Shown: in pieces, positions 35,118 through 48,310 of the stretch
Position numbering within the stretch: the stretch's first letter is position 1
How the letters are laid out: each line of letters starts with the position of its first letter
From: Apophysomyces variabilis
Taxonomy: Eukaryota; Mucoromycota; Mucoromycetes; Mucorales; Mucoraceae
Length of the DNA: 64,000 nt
Direction: 5' to 3'
NCBI GenBank assembly: GCA_002749535.1
Contig: MZZL01000409.1
Location: 3,716,775 to 3,780,774, forward strand
Notes under the pieces: model-generated
Seen by the model: the letters and a program-made list of their open reading frames with translations, nothing else
Databases searched by the model: none
What the model was told of the DNA's origin: nothing
Position numbers and translations under genes: made by a program

Positions 35118-37223
35118 AGAGAAAAATTAAAGCAGACAAGAGCTGTGCGTCCCTCCCTTTTTTGTAGCTTTTATAGGGCAGCTGAACACTTGAACAGCCC
35201 TGCACGTTATATGATTGACAGAGTCGCCCCACGCTTTCCTGATTACCGCACAGTAAACCTCAGGGGAATACAACGGTTATCTGTATACCGAGATAGTAAC
35301 GTTATTTATGTGGAAGGAAGGACATATCCATCGATGCTTAGATTGTAAGCTTATATATGACTATGTCAAGTAGAAACTGGTCACATTATCTGTAATAATT
35401 TTGCATTGCTATTTGTGTCATTGAAGCACCAGACTCTTGCATGAAGTCGGGCGGATCCAATAAGAGATAATGTGTTGGAGAAGCTTGGGTTTACTACCAA
35501 AAATAAGTGCAGAAGTCGACATAAGGCCCGATCTGTCTGGAATAACTGGGAGTTTAATTGTTAGTGCTAATCTGATTCGTAGAAAAGGGCGGGGATAAAT
35601 TGAGCATATAGGGTTGATCTACTTAACTGATTCGACCTTTATACCGCAACAATGCGGCTGTACTATTACGCGGCCAAAATGCATAATGACAGTTCAACCC
35701 TGATGTCTCTGCTGGGCATAAGATGCAATCTCGAGGAAGACGTTCTGAATGCTAACGTTACTGGCCACTGTCTCTTGCTTGCCTTATCGAGAGATAAAGT
35801 CGCTAATTGGTAACATATTTCGGCATCTCTATGTTTTTTCATACGCCAAGCGCAATAGATCATAAGATGTAGCACTACGGAGAACGTCTACCTAAAAACT
35901 TTAATATAGCTCCAAATATGTGCACTTTTCTTATGCGTCCCGGAAGTATCCCGAATCTCTTTTAAAATGCCAATCAAATTTGTCAAGTATGGTGACATTT
36001 ATGCGAACTCGACCGGTCCTTCATGGAGCGTTTCAATATTTATAAGGCATCTCTAAGGTATCCTGATATGCGGTATAAACAATTTAGAATATTTTAGGGG
36101 GACGTTTTCTGAATCCTAAGACGAGTATATGCGAGTTCACTTTCCATGGCGATTTGGTCGAAAATGTGCTGCTGTTCCTTGACAACGTCCGCAGCATTCA
36201 AAGCATACAAGACTAATATAACCACTGCTAGAATTAGGTAGAGTATTGCAGTCCTGGAATAAATGCCGAAGATGCATCTAGAGACTGTAGACAACGTCTG
36301 TTAGAGTGCATTTCAAGATACTAGGTCAGTCCAATACCTGTCAAATCTTAGATTATCTACTTGGCCTCTAAATAGAAAACTGGAATAAGCTTAAAAGTTT
36401 TATCTTGTAACCCAAATACGCCATAAATGCTGACTTGAAGTGCAATAAGGCCAAATGCTTGGTACTAAACAGTCATTTGCTTGACAATAGCCAAAAAGAG
36501 AATAGTGAAGATAGAGTTTAGGGAATCGGCGTTCTTGATAACGTATCCACAGCGATCACTTGCTTAAATCAAATCTAATAACTGCTCAGAAAGTTCCCGT
36601 AGAATTTGTACAACAGTTTCTAATTGTTTGCGTGCAAAGCTTCTGGATGAATTAAAGAACAAACAAACAGAAGGACGCACAAACGATTGAGACAAGGAAT
36701 TTTTATGCATTCGAAAAGAAAAAGACTCAGGACGCGAACTTGACTTGGCTCATCGCAGATTGTTCATTTACCGCAACACAGAGATTTAGGAATAAACTCT
36801 CAGAGAATACCTTGAATGTACTCGTAGACCAGTACAACACCTCCAAAGTGCGCTCTGTTTGCGATGGAAAACGCTACCGTATTGCAAGCAAATTAGCAGT
36901 TGCCAACACACCAATATTATATATTTAGTAAAAGATTTCCCAGAATATCAACGGAATAACCGAGCCCCTAGGTTCTACATATGGAGAATAACACCAGAAG
37001 ACGGTTTTGTTTAGATATCAATACTGTTTTACAATGAAAAGTACTTAACCAGAACATACAGCGGAAACTACCTCAAAAACGTTTTAAAAGTCCGGTGGTC
37101 ATTTTAGATTAGAGTTTTTGAGATCGCGGTCTCAATTCCCGTCGTGAAGTCACCTAGCCTACGTAATTGCTGCCTTCACAGCTTTTTTACTACAGACACA
37201 CTCATCGATTCACCTTCACACTC
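35118..37223. other. Long AT-rich intergenic region
   Basis: About 2.1 kb without a recognised gene. A hydrophobic minus-strand frame at 36094-36294 (AILYLILAVVILVLYAL) lacks an ATG and may be a gene relic. The last 100 bases form the RPN11 leader. Confidence 0.55.
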
Positions 37224-38545
<1,322 letters not shown>

Positions 38546-38774
38546 AGTCAATAAAGCATAGTTGCAAATGAAAGGGAACAGACGAGAAAGAACGTCGTTT
38601 ATTTGTGAAATAGTATATACACATACAGACACACGTGAAAAAGAAAAAGAAGGAAAGAAATCAAGCCATAGTATATCTAGAATGGCAAAAACCGCAAAGG
38701 AACTTTCTACAGACAACTCATGCCCAGACACTTTTACACTAGGCGGTTTCAAATGTATACGTATTTTCTTTGTT

Positions 38775-41138
38775 TTACCTGAAACGAAGATAGAAATTGA
38801 CCTAACACGGTTTATAATGAGCGTTTCCCGAACGCATAAAGAATAGACTATCAGAAAAAGGACTTACTATCAGTGCAGATACTAATAAGATGCATAGAAC
38901 AGCAGGACCCCAAAGATCGTCATATCGCCCATCAATGCGATGGTTAATCATCCTAAAGAGATTTTAAAGTCGTCTCGCTTTCGATTCTTATAGAAGGATT
39001 TATACCATGCTCGTTTTTCGAATCGATAAAGTGCGTAGATGGCGACACACGCCGCCAAGGCGATGAAGACGCCACCGACAACTCGTGATACATGATCACC
39101 AAAGTTTAACAGGCTTAGTGCAACGGTGAGGAGAAGCGCGCAGAACTGTAACCAGGAGATAAAAGTTCGTTCGTTGGCGAAGAAAACTTTGGGTTCCGCG
39201 CGTACTTTAACTTTGGCCCTCTCCGGCGGTGCTTCCCCATCTTTCAAACGGTCAAACCAACGATCTCTGCCAAATTGAGTTGCTGCTCCAAAGATGTTGT
39301 GTATCCTGCTTGGAAGAGGCTTATTACTACCAACTGAAGGAAACGGCATATTCTTTTCGGGTGGCGAAGGGGCTTGATAGTCAACGTCGACGATGTAATC
39401 ATCCCCCTTTTTGACAGAAGAGGAAGAAGGTACTGCAGTGGTCACTGTTGATTTTTCTGACACTGTAGAAGAGGTGCTATTTCCTTGCTGTTGTTGCACG
39501 ACAGCTTGTTGATTAGCTCTTTCCTTTTCCTCGATCATGGCTCGTCGATAACGACCGTCGATCAGGGGTTTGAAGCTTCGTGAACGGGTAAGGCCTGTAT
39601 TTTCCGTTCGCGGTTTCCTGATGTCCACATTGAGCTCTGCCAGCCACCATGGCAGCAGTGGTAGCCTTTTTCGGAAGAAATGGCAGGCTCCATGGAGATA
39701 TTTGGAAAAGCGAGGTACTTCATGAACGAGGTGGCTTTCAACAAGCGAGGTCAGCCACTGTGGCGGTTGCTGACCAAGGTGAGTTTGTAGCTTTGTCTCT
39801 AACACGGCGTACGGAAAGCGTAAAATGTCTGATTCATTCATATAATGGAATGGGTGATCAATTCCTACGTCTGTACGTCGCCAATTCCAGGGAGGGCGGC
39901 GTTCTAAGCCGTCCAGGCTATCCTCGCGAATAAACGTCAGATCAGTGTCCAAGGACACTCGTAGCCTTTGATCGCCGGGAAGTTGGAAAGCAGTGCGGTT
40001 GTAAAATGCACGAATCATAGGTTGCAACTTCTTCTGTTGGAAGGATTTTTGCACGCCCTCGGCAATAAACCGGATTTGATCGATAGTATCTTTGTCAGCT
40101 TTTGGGTTTTTATTGCGCAGATTCGTGACAATATCTTCTGCAGTCATGTCACTGTGCATGAAAGAATTGACCTCTGACTCTTGCAATCGGAAACGGTCTT
40201 TGATGGATTGACCGTCTAACCATGCAGCATGGTGCGTCTTTCGCTCAATAAAGATACTCTGAGATGTAACCGGCCCGTACCTGATTTATTCCCCAGGGAT
40301 GTTAGTCAGAACCTCAATGCAGCCTGGCTTAACTTTTTTTATTCTTTGTTTACCATCGAAATCGGATTGCTTCTGCTCCTTCATCCCGCTGCAATCGGCC
40401 TGTATAAAGATCAAAATTGGTGTTATCGAAATAGACACTTGAAACAGCAGAATCAGATGGTTCCCATTTCTTGTTTTTATCAAATATTAGTACTGGCAGG
40501 TGTAGCATAATGATGGCTTTGACTTCGGTGATATTATCGGGATGGATCCAATATTTGGCTGTGGCGCGCTCAAACGCATTTTGGTCTCCTCCTGCAGCTG
40601 CATTGCCCTGATGTTGTCGCCCACGGTTACGGCAAATATCGTGAAGGGCCGAAATATAAACAATAGCCACATCAAATCGTTGTTTATCTAGCGGCTTTTC
40701 ACGTAACTTCTGGACATATTGCTGTTTCAAATGTAAATGGGTCCATTTATCGTGCTTTTTCAGGATCTTTTGTATAGCAGTGAAATTCATACGGGTAAAT
40801 CGCGATAAATCGTTGACGTCAAACAGGATTTCGGTGAGAGCTTCATCCATTATGCTATAGTTTGTGGCATTGGCCATGCTGGGGTTTTTTTGGAGTGTTT
40901 GAATAGTACGTTCGCAATAGGTAATACGCGCATCGATTTCAGCGAGTTTAGCGTTGACAAAGTCATAAACCTTCGTAAGCTCGTTATCTAGTAACGAAAC
41001 AAATTCTTCCTCGTCCTTGCTATTCCATGGATGGTCTAACTGACGGGATTTCAGTTCTTCTTTTAGCATGTCATAAGCGACATATGACAGCCGCCAAGGC
41101 GCAAAAATATTTTGCTGTAACTCGAGGCCGTACTTCAT
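38775..41138 (-). CDS. Polyphosphate polymerase subunit of the VTC complex (Vtc4-like)
   Basis: Builds polyphosphate from ATP at the vacuole membrane. Exons 41138-40354, 40280-39006, 38952-38868 and 38801-38775 encode 723 residues. An N-terminal SPX domain (about 1-160) binds inositol pyrophosphates. The tunnel polymerase domain follows, with [55 protein letters not shown] and FSKYLHG, all as in active Vtc4. The C-terminal VTC1-like part has three membrane helices. The third ([14 protein letters not shown]) is reached only through a 53-nt intron at 38953-39005 and a final 27-nt exon, VNFYLRFR. Reading straight on gives a false stop at 38948 and loses that helix. A second VTC gene lies upstream on the same strand. 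Confidence 0.93.
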
Positions 41139-42004
41139 CAGTAGAAGAAGAGCAAAAAAGAAAGAAAAAGAACAGAAAGGAAAGAAAAAAGAGAGAAAAA
41201 GTACGAAGAAGAAGAAGAAAAAGGGAAAAGGAATCTGAAAGTGCTTGCGTCAATAAAGGAGATAATAAAGGGGGCGGAACCTTTTTCTATTTCTTATAGG
41301 AAAAAGGCAGCTGAATCAAGATCCTTTACAAAAAAAGAGATAGAGACAAAGAGCGACAGGGAAAAACTGAGACAGACAGAGATACGAAGAAGAAGAAGGG
41401 GGGCAAATCAAACGTATCGTTTGTACCGGAAACTAGAAAGGAGGTAAAGCATGTTTCCAGGGAAACTTTGTAGCTTCACTTACGGCCTTGCTTATGATAC
41501 CCCATCCACAGTATGTATTTACTTCCCTTGTCTTTTTGATCTCTGTCATCTTAACACTTCTATAAGCCAATCACATTCAAGAAATGCCAACCATTGGATG
41601 TCACGACCTTTCCCGGAAAAGTCTATTTTTCAAAGTTCCTGATCTCCTGCGCTAAGTTCCACCCCTGGTGCATCAGCCCTCTAATCTGTTCTCAAGAGGT
41701 TCTGCATTATATCTGCTGTATACCTAGCAGGATCTGCAGCTAATCATACCTTTCCCTCCTGCAGAACTATCCTTTTCACTTTGCTTTTCTTTGTTCAGTC
41801 CTCTCAAAACTCGTTTCCATTTCTCGCGCATGAAGCAGAATCACTGTGCCGAAAAGGAGAAAAAGGCGATACGAAAAAAAAAAATAGGCTTCCGTTTATT
41901 TATGTTCCTTGGCTTTCTTGGTATCCAATAGAAACCGCATGGCAACCCAAGAAAAGAAAAAGGAAGGTCTAGTGTAACGTTTGAGGCTGCAGAAGATACC
42001 GTAC
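41139..42004. other. Intergenic between the two VTC genes, purine-rich
   Basis: The 5' flank of VTC4 has long A/G runs (about 41140-41420), the reverse complement of a pyrimidine-rich leader. No gene is recognised. Confidence 0.6.
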
Positions 42005-43763
42005 TTATTCCCCAGTCTTCAAAGGAGTATTATCTTTGGACTGCAACTGTTGACGGAACCGGAGATAAAAATTAACCAACAGCGCCATAACAATTAACAC
42101 ACAAAGGATCACAGGCCCATACACATCGTCATATCTTGCATTGCTTTGTTTACGCAAAGTCCATCCCCGATATTGGTATCTTGCCAGTGCATACAACGAC
42201 ATGAAAGCCGAAACAAGTATAAAAGTCGCACCACTGATGCGTGAGATATTATCGCCAAAGTTTAGCAAATTGAGGGCAACTGTGAGGAGTAGGGCGCAAA
42301 ATTGAAGCCAAGAAATGAAGGTGCGCTCATTGGCAAAAAAGGCCTTTGGTTCAACCTTAACAGCCTTGTTTCCCTTCTTCTTCTTCTTTAGAGATGGCTC
42401 GATTTGGTCCATCTCCACTACTACAGTAGGACTGGCACTGCGCGATTGTAGGCTCCTTTTGTCGTCATTATTAGCCGTGACATTACTTAATTGTATTTGT
42501 GGTACTGCAAGGAGTTGTGATGCGCCATGTACGTATTTGGAGAATTGCGGAGACATTTCATGCACTAGTTGATTTGTCGTCAAATGAGATAGCCATATCG
42601 AGTGACAGTCCGTCTCTCTGTTAGTCGTGGTTATAGCAAGTACTGCATATGGAACTCGATGTGCTTCGTCGCCTGTTAGTATATGTTCTGGAGGGCAACT
42701 GCCGCTTTGAGCGAATGTCAATTGAGTATCCATTCGCAAATATATCCCAGAATCATTTGGACTGCGGAACTCCGTACGACGGTAAGAACATTGCAATACA
42801 GGATTCAGCTGCCTCGACTGAATGGAGGTTTGAATACGCAGAATGGTTTCTATGCTTTTTGCAAAATCAGCTTCATTTGCTCGTCGCATATAGTCGTCTA
42901 TTGAATATCTCCCTTCGGTGAAAGCTTTGACTTCCTCCGGTTTCAATTCAATGCATTCCCGCAACGTTTGGGACTTGTACTCAGCAAAGACGAGTGGCCC
43001 GTGCCTGGAGAAATAATTTTGTTACAAGGGCAGTAGATACATGTTAGCATCAGTGTCCAAATCTTTTTTTTCAGTTTCTGATTCTCTGAAAGAAGAATTA
43101 CCATCGCAACCAGATCATATCGTCCCCGGCACCGGCTTGTACCTGACCTCGGTAGATGTCCCAATTGCTATTGTCGAAGAATACATCAGATATTGGCATA
43201 TCTAATACCGTTGTCAATGACAGGTGTGATTCTAGGTATGACTTGACTTTCACAAGATCTTCCAGGTGCATCCAGTAGATCTTGGATTGTGGTTGGCAAA
43301 ATTCTTGCAAGTGGGACACATTGGCCATCATCTGGTCAAATTTCTGACTGACAGATGGTAGCTGACAATTTGTCGATTTCTTATATCTTTTGCGTAGCTT
43401 TTCGAATCCAGTGCGGTTGAGATTTAGAAAGCTGCATAATGTATGGATCTCACTTGAAATGTCATCGAAAAGACAAGATGTTGAGGTATAATACGGAGAT
43501 AGGCAGGCATAAGATGATAGTGGCTGATACATGTCATTGTAGGATTGGCGTCGGTTATGTAGTTGCTGCATTCGCTGCCTGACAAACTCTTCAACCCTTG
43601 ATAGCTCTTCTATAAAGAAGGATGTGAAATGGTTCTCGTCTGCTTCGTTCCATGTATGTTCTGATTGTCGTGCTTTGAGATCGCGTTTGAATAAATCATA
43701 TCGAACGCATTCATCTCGCCATGGCGCAGCCATGTGCTTTTGCAGATATTCTCTAAATTTCAT
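42005..43763 (-). CDS. VTC complex subunit, probably non-catalytic (Vtc2/Vtc3-like)
   Basis: Exons 43763-43102 and 43004-42005 encode 553 residues: SPX domain, VTC polymerase-like domain and three membrane helices ([51 protein letters not shown]). The intron sits at the same codon (the W of LRW) and phase as in neighbouring VTC4, so the two arose by duplication. Several VTC4 motifs are altered: KYWIHPDN is IYWMHLED, FIERKTH is FAEYKSQ, EAIRFRW is DMIWLRW, and VLETKLQT is VLAITTTN, removing the acidic and lysine residues there. FSKYVHGA and the [13 protein letters not shown] join are kept. By analogy with yeast Vtc2/3 it is likely regulatory. The ATG at 43763 gives the usual MKF start; the frame upstream opens with TTG. 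Confidence 0.87.
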
Positions 43764-45245
43764 ACCGAAGAACAAAAGGACACGGACCGTCTAGAAGCTA
43801 GATATAATGAAGGGGAAACGTTATGATTAAAATTGCTAATTTCAAATTTGCTGCTGATTAGGAAAAGGAACCTTTGCATGAACTACTTTTCACGATTACA
43901 ACCACTCTCTTGATACACCGATCCCGTTGTTCAATTTACCCCTTTGTATTAAATATACACACTACGAGTGAATTATACGCTGCGGTATCCCGTGCTGCTA
44001 AATATACTTTTTACATTGGCCCATCTTGATGGGCATATTATTTGGACCGGACGAAATTGAATTTGGCATGAATCTCTGCGTTCAAGTGCGCTTGTAACAG
44101 CATGGATATTAAGTTGAACGATACGTGCACTATGGCGTAACTGTACTTTGGCACATGTTTAATTCTGTCAATGTAGCACTCAAGCGATAAAAAATATCAA
44201 CAAAACGATCTGTTATGCACAGTTTGATTGGTCAATGCGCCATATCTACTTCTTATATTTATTCTGGAGATATTCTTTCAGTTAGCTGTATCTATTAGCA
44301 CAGAAAATTGTTCGATGCTCCTAAAGTGGTTATAGCTAATAGAGATTATACTGTAATTCCAAATATTATTCCAACGGACTACGGCTTTGATTTTCATAGG
44401 TTGCGAAATGATTCTTGGGGAATATTGCATATAGGCTATATAGTTTGTGGTACGCATTATCAACAGAAAAGTTAGCTGATTGTTTTCCCTTTGAGCATCT
44501 AACCTTTTTTTTTTTTTTGAGTTCACAGTAAACACATGGGAAAAAAAATTGTTATCCCTGTTTTCTTCGCATGAAGAAGTTAACAAGGGAAGCGTTACAA
44601 TCGCGACCGGAGGTGATCAAGTCGATTACAGTACTAGACATTTTGGATCATGATAGACAAATCTGGCATATATGTGATCTTTGTGGTGCTGGGGCCATTA
44701 AATCAGTGAATGCTTCCTCTTCAAGTTGTTACTGTCAAAGCCGCCATGCATTCCGGAGATTTGATCCAGTTAGGGTTGAACGGACAGAATTCCCGAAAAG
44801 GAACTTTGACAATGGTATCGATGTCTTTGACACCAGAAAGAAAAAGAACATCATAAGAATGCCCATTATAAGTTTTCTCTTCAAAGTGCTACAAAGAATA
44901 TTTGTTCGCCAAATAATATGATTGATCTTACAATGTTTGGATATGGTGCTCTGCTATACCAGTATCATGTCAATCAAAACTGCTTTGAGTCGGCGCTTGT
45001 CCTCATCTGTAACCTTTGTGTCATCTGTGCTACCTTCAGCCATACCACCATTAACGTCATACACAAACCGTAGAACCAATAGGATGCGCTTCTATTTTAG
45101 TTGATTGTCGAGGAAATGCATTGTCTCGGGATTCCATTTCCATGAAGGAATCGTCCTCGGAACGGAGCTCCGATCGCATCTTTTTTCGAGGGATATAAAA
45201 GGCTGGACAATCTATCCACAACTCTCGTCTTCACAACAACCTCAA
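43764..45245. other. Long intergenic region with a small unrecognised ORF
   Basis: No known gene. An ATG frame at 44571-44921 (116 codons; CDLCGAGAIKS and a CYC pair are its only notable features) lies upstream of the flavoprotein gene on the same strand. I cannot tell whether it is coding. Confidence 0.5.
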
Positions 45246-46155
45246 ATGTCTGATTCCACGCATCATTCCGACAGCAAAGTCAATGCTTCTCCTGCCTGGA
45301 AGAAAGTTATTCTCTCCCGGGTGGCTTCCAATGTCGAGAAAGTAGGAAATGGAGCCTCCTACATTTCGCTCGCAACTGTCCGTTCTGACAATACCCCTTC
45401 CAACACCACTGTCGCGTTTACGGGCTTTGCTGGTGAAGATCCTAGTGAAGAGACGGGCTGGCAAAGCGATTTGCTGACAATTACATGTGACAAACGATCT
45501 TCGAAGATCGTCGATATCGCATCCAACGCGTTCTTCGAAGCCAACTGGTAACTAGCAAGGTTTTTCTTTTTTATTCTTTATTTATAATCAATTATCTAGG
45601 ATTTTAAGCGGCACGAACGACCAGTTCCGGATCCGTGGCCGAGTGCACGTCATCGCTCAAGATATTGAGCCAGCATCTGAACTTGACAGCCACATCGCTA
45701 GAAAGAAGATCCATTTGTTTAAAGGCGACAAGGACGAAGACGTTGACTTTGGTGACAAACTAAGTCAAGCAACCAAGTCGTTCCTGAACCGTATCAAATC
45801 ACGTCTGCACCATCCTGGCAAGAAACGTAAATTTGACTGGGAAGCGGAAAGACTCCGACAATGGCATCGACTCTCCAACGATGCTCGTGCTCATTACACC
45901 TGGCCAACATCTGGCACTCTGAAAGACGAGGAACTCCCACGTATAGAAAGTTTAGAAATCGGTGATAGCAATGAGGAAGGATGGTTTGTTCATGAGGATA
46001 AGGACAAACAGGCTTTGCTGGAACGCGGTTACGAAAACTTTGCAGTTTGTTTCCTAGAAGTGGATGAAGTGGAACATTACGATGCCGAGGCTAATGAACG
46101 ATTGCTTTACAAGAAGCAAGAAAAAGACTGGACAAAATCATTGTTGAACATCTAA
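45246..46155 (+). CDS. Pyridoxamine-phosphate-oxidase-like FMN-binding protein (Alr4036 family)
   Basis: Predicted flavoprotein of the PNPOx split-barrel fold; substrate unknown. Two exons (45246-45547, 45600-46155) give 285 residues. The N-terminal half holds the barrel, with YISLATVRSDNTPSNTTVAF, TGWQSDLLTITCDKRSSK and FRIRGRVHVI. The C-terminal half has a lysine-rich insertion (about 165-195) followed by RLRQWHRLSNDARAHYTWP, typical of the family, and FAVCFLEVDEVEHYD near the end. The upstream in-frame extension to 45105 is less likely because the ATG at 45246 opens on a short polar leader. A true PNPOx would have a different C-terminus, so vitamin B6 synthesis is not implied. Confidence 0.82.
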
Positions 46156-46725
46156 TAATGTAACATCTTACCCAAGCTAAAGTAGAATATTCATACTGTA
46201 TCATCCGCACGCTTTCATCACTTGGGAATATATATATACATATATATACAAATACAAATACAAATACATAAATACATAAATATATAAACTGATATGTCAA
46301 AGTGGTATTCTGGTAAATGTTTTCAAGAAAAGTCATGCTGCAAAACGAATTAAGACCTTATTAATGCTCACTGCTTCAATTTTTTTGCCAATGTTTGGTT
46401 TATGCTCAGCAGAGCAAATAGCGTGCAGTATAATCATTTGTATACAGCTATACCGTTCATATTTCTTGTTAGGATACATGTAATAATGTTTTGCAGCGTG
46501 AGTTATGTCCCGAACAACATGCCAGTACGGGATCTATTTGCCGTTTAACTATAGTATTTAACTGTGAAAATGCCTCCTTTCCGCAGGGCATAAGAGAAGA
46601 AGTCGCATTGATTCTATTGGATAATTTAGCATTTACGTCACTATGGGGGTGCAAGTAAGAGAGCTCCGTAACAGGGGCGCACTTGTTTTCCAAATCTTGC
46701 TTTTTTCGAACATACCTCTCCCGCA
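46156..46725. other. Intergenic with AT microsatellite
   Basis: An (AT)n, ATACA and AAATACAT-type simple repeat lies at about 46208-46270. The rest is AT-rich and no gene is seen. The final part is the ATP5 promoter. Confidence 0.6.
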
Positions 46726-47595
46726 ATGGCCAGTAGATTCACCCGCTTGACCACCACCGTTCCTCAGGTATTAGCTATCAAATTATGGTACGTCCGTTGT
46801 ACTGATACAAGAGGGAATAGTTGGCTCGTGGCTACGCTGCTCCCGCTAAACAAGTTAAGGTATGTCTTTACATTCATAGATCCGGACGCTATAGAACAAA
46901 GTTAAACGCTATTTACATGTAGGTTCCCATTACTCTTCACGGTTTGGACGGTCGATATGCTACTGCTCTCTACACAGCTGCCGCTCGTCAGAATGCCATT
47001 GATGCAGTTGAGAAAGATCTTAAGCAGCTTCAACAAGCCGTCAGCAAGGACAAGGCTGCTCAGGCATTCTTGGAGAACCCTACAGTTACGCGTCAGGTGA
47101 AGTTGGAGGGTGTCCGTAGCTTGTTGTCAAAGGTTGGCAGCGTCAACCCTTTGACCCGCAACCTTTTCGAGACTTTGGCCGAAAATGGACGTTTGGAACA
47201 AACCACAAAGGTTATCAGCGCCTACAGTGAATTGATGAGCGCTCACAGAAACGAGCTCTCCTTGATCGTCACTTCTGCAAAGGTAAGAAAGAGTTACCGT
47301 GGGGAAATAAAAATGGAAATAGAAGGGACCCTTTAGCTAAACTTGGTTCGCGTTCTTTTCCCCTTCTCTATCTGTATACTTGTAGGAACTCGACAAGGCT
47401 ACCTTGAACAAGATTACTGACTCGCTTCAGAAGAGTCCTCTTGCTGAGGGCAAGAAGCTTTTGGTTTCCAACAAGGTCAAGCCCGATATCCTCGGTGGTC
47501 TGTTGGTTGAGATTGGTGACAAGAGCATTGATTTGACTGTGTCCACCAAGCTTGCTAAGCTTAACAAGCTCGTCACTGGTAAGCTTTCAGAATGA
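46726..47595 (+). CDS. Mitochondrial ATP synthase OSCP subunit (Atp5)
   Basis: The oligomycin-sensitivity-conferring protein of the F1Fo peripheral stalk. Four exons (46726-46767, 46821-46859, 46923-47282, 47386-47595) give 216 residues. The presequence MASRFTRLTTTVPQLARGYA is basic and hydroxylated, with a likely cleavage after RGYA. The delta/OSCP domain follows, with GLDGRYATALYTAA, KDLKQLQQ, NLFETLAENGRL and the C-terminal VKPDILGGLLVEIGDKSIDL, the most conserved OSCP block. Two very short exons carry the presequence. Codon use is strongly biased in the last two exons, as for an abundant protein. Confidence 0.95.
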
Positions 47596-48310
47596 TAGCG
47601 AAAAAGTATGGTGAAACTAATTTTGCTATTAAATGATAGATGCTGTCTAAGTCTGGTAGCTGTGACCTGCTTTATTTCTACGCAATACACATATTGTTAA
47701 AAATCAACGAACATGTAGACTTTCGAAAAACTACCAATGAAAAAGTGTTTTTGTAATGATATATTATTTATGCGCAACCTGATAATGGATGATGTATTGT
47801 GCTGCGGATCTTTTTTCTCCGTAACATATCAAACTACAAGAGCTTCAAATTACAGCTTACTCCGGCTCGTTATACGAAATGTAATTAATCGTCTACGCTA
47901 ACCTCCTCGATGAGAAATATGAGCATTTTTTAATTTGGGTCTTTTTTATAATTGACGTAAAGTATTTGCCACAGATCATGATCGAAGATCTGTAAGCGAG
48001 TGCCAACGGTTACTGTGTCAATTTTGCCTATAAGCGTATCAACCTATAAAAAAAGAAATAAATCGTTCACTAGCATATCTTTATATCCTGCGTATGACTG
48101 AAACTCTTTTTATTAGATGTTTCCTTTATCCATTTCGCTATAAATGAGAGACAGTATTGCTATGCTCCGTTATGGAAAGCAAAGCTGCTTGGAACGAAGC
48201 CAGTTGAATGCAGTGACAATTTTTTGTGGCTTATTCGATAATGAGAGGTCGCACCGCAGAAGATGCGCTGCGAGTAAGCACAAAGCTTGCGACTGCGACA
48301 AACTTCGACG
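47596..48310. other. Intergenic between ATP5 and SPF45
   Basis: No gene supported. A plus-strand frame starting at 48144 overlaps SPF45 out of frame and looks spurious. Confidence 0.6.

Noticed and set aside
36094..36294. Small hydrophobic minus-strand frame
   Set aside because: No ATG and no good neighbouring exon; left as a possible relic.
37120..37165. tRNA-like stretch (GGTCTCAATTCCC)
   Set aside because: No acceptor stem or anticodon arm can be drawn around it. I found no tRNA or rRNA in the window.
44571..44921. 116-codon ATG frame with a CxxC
   Set aside because: No family resemblance; not enough to call a gene.
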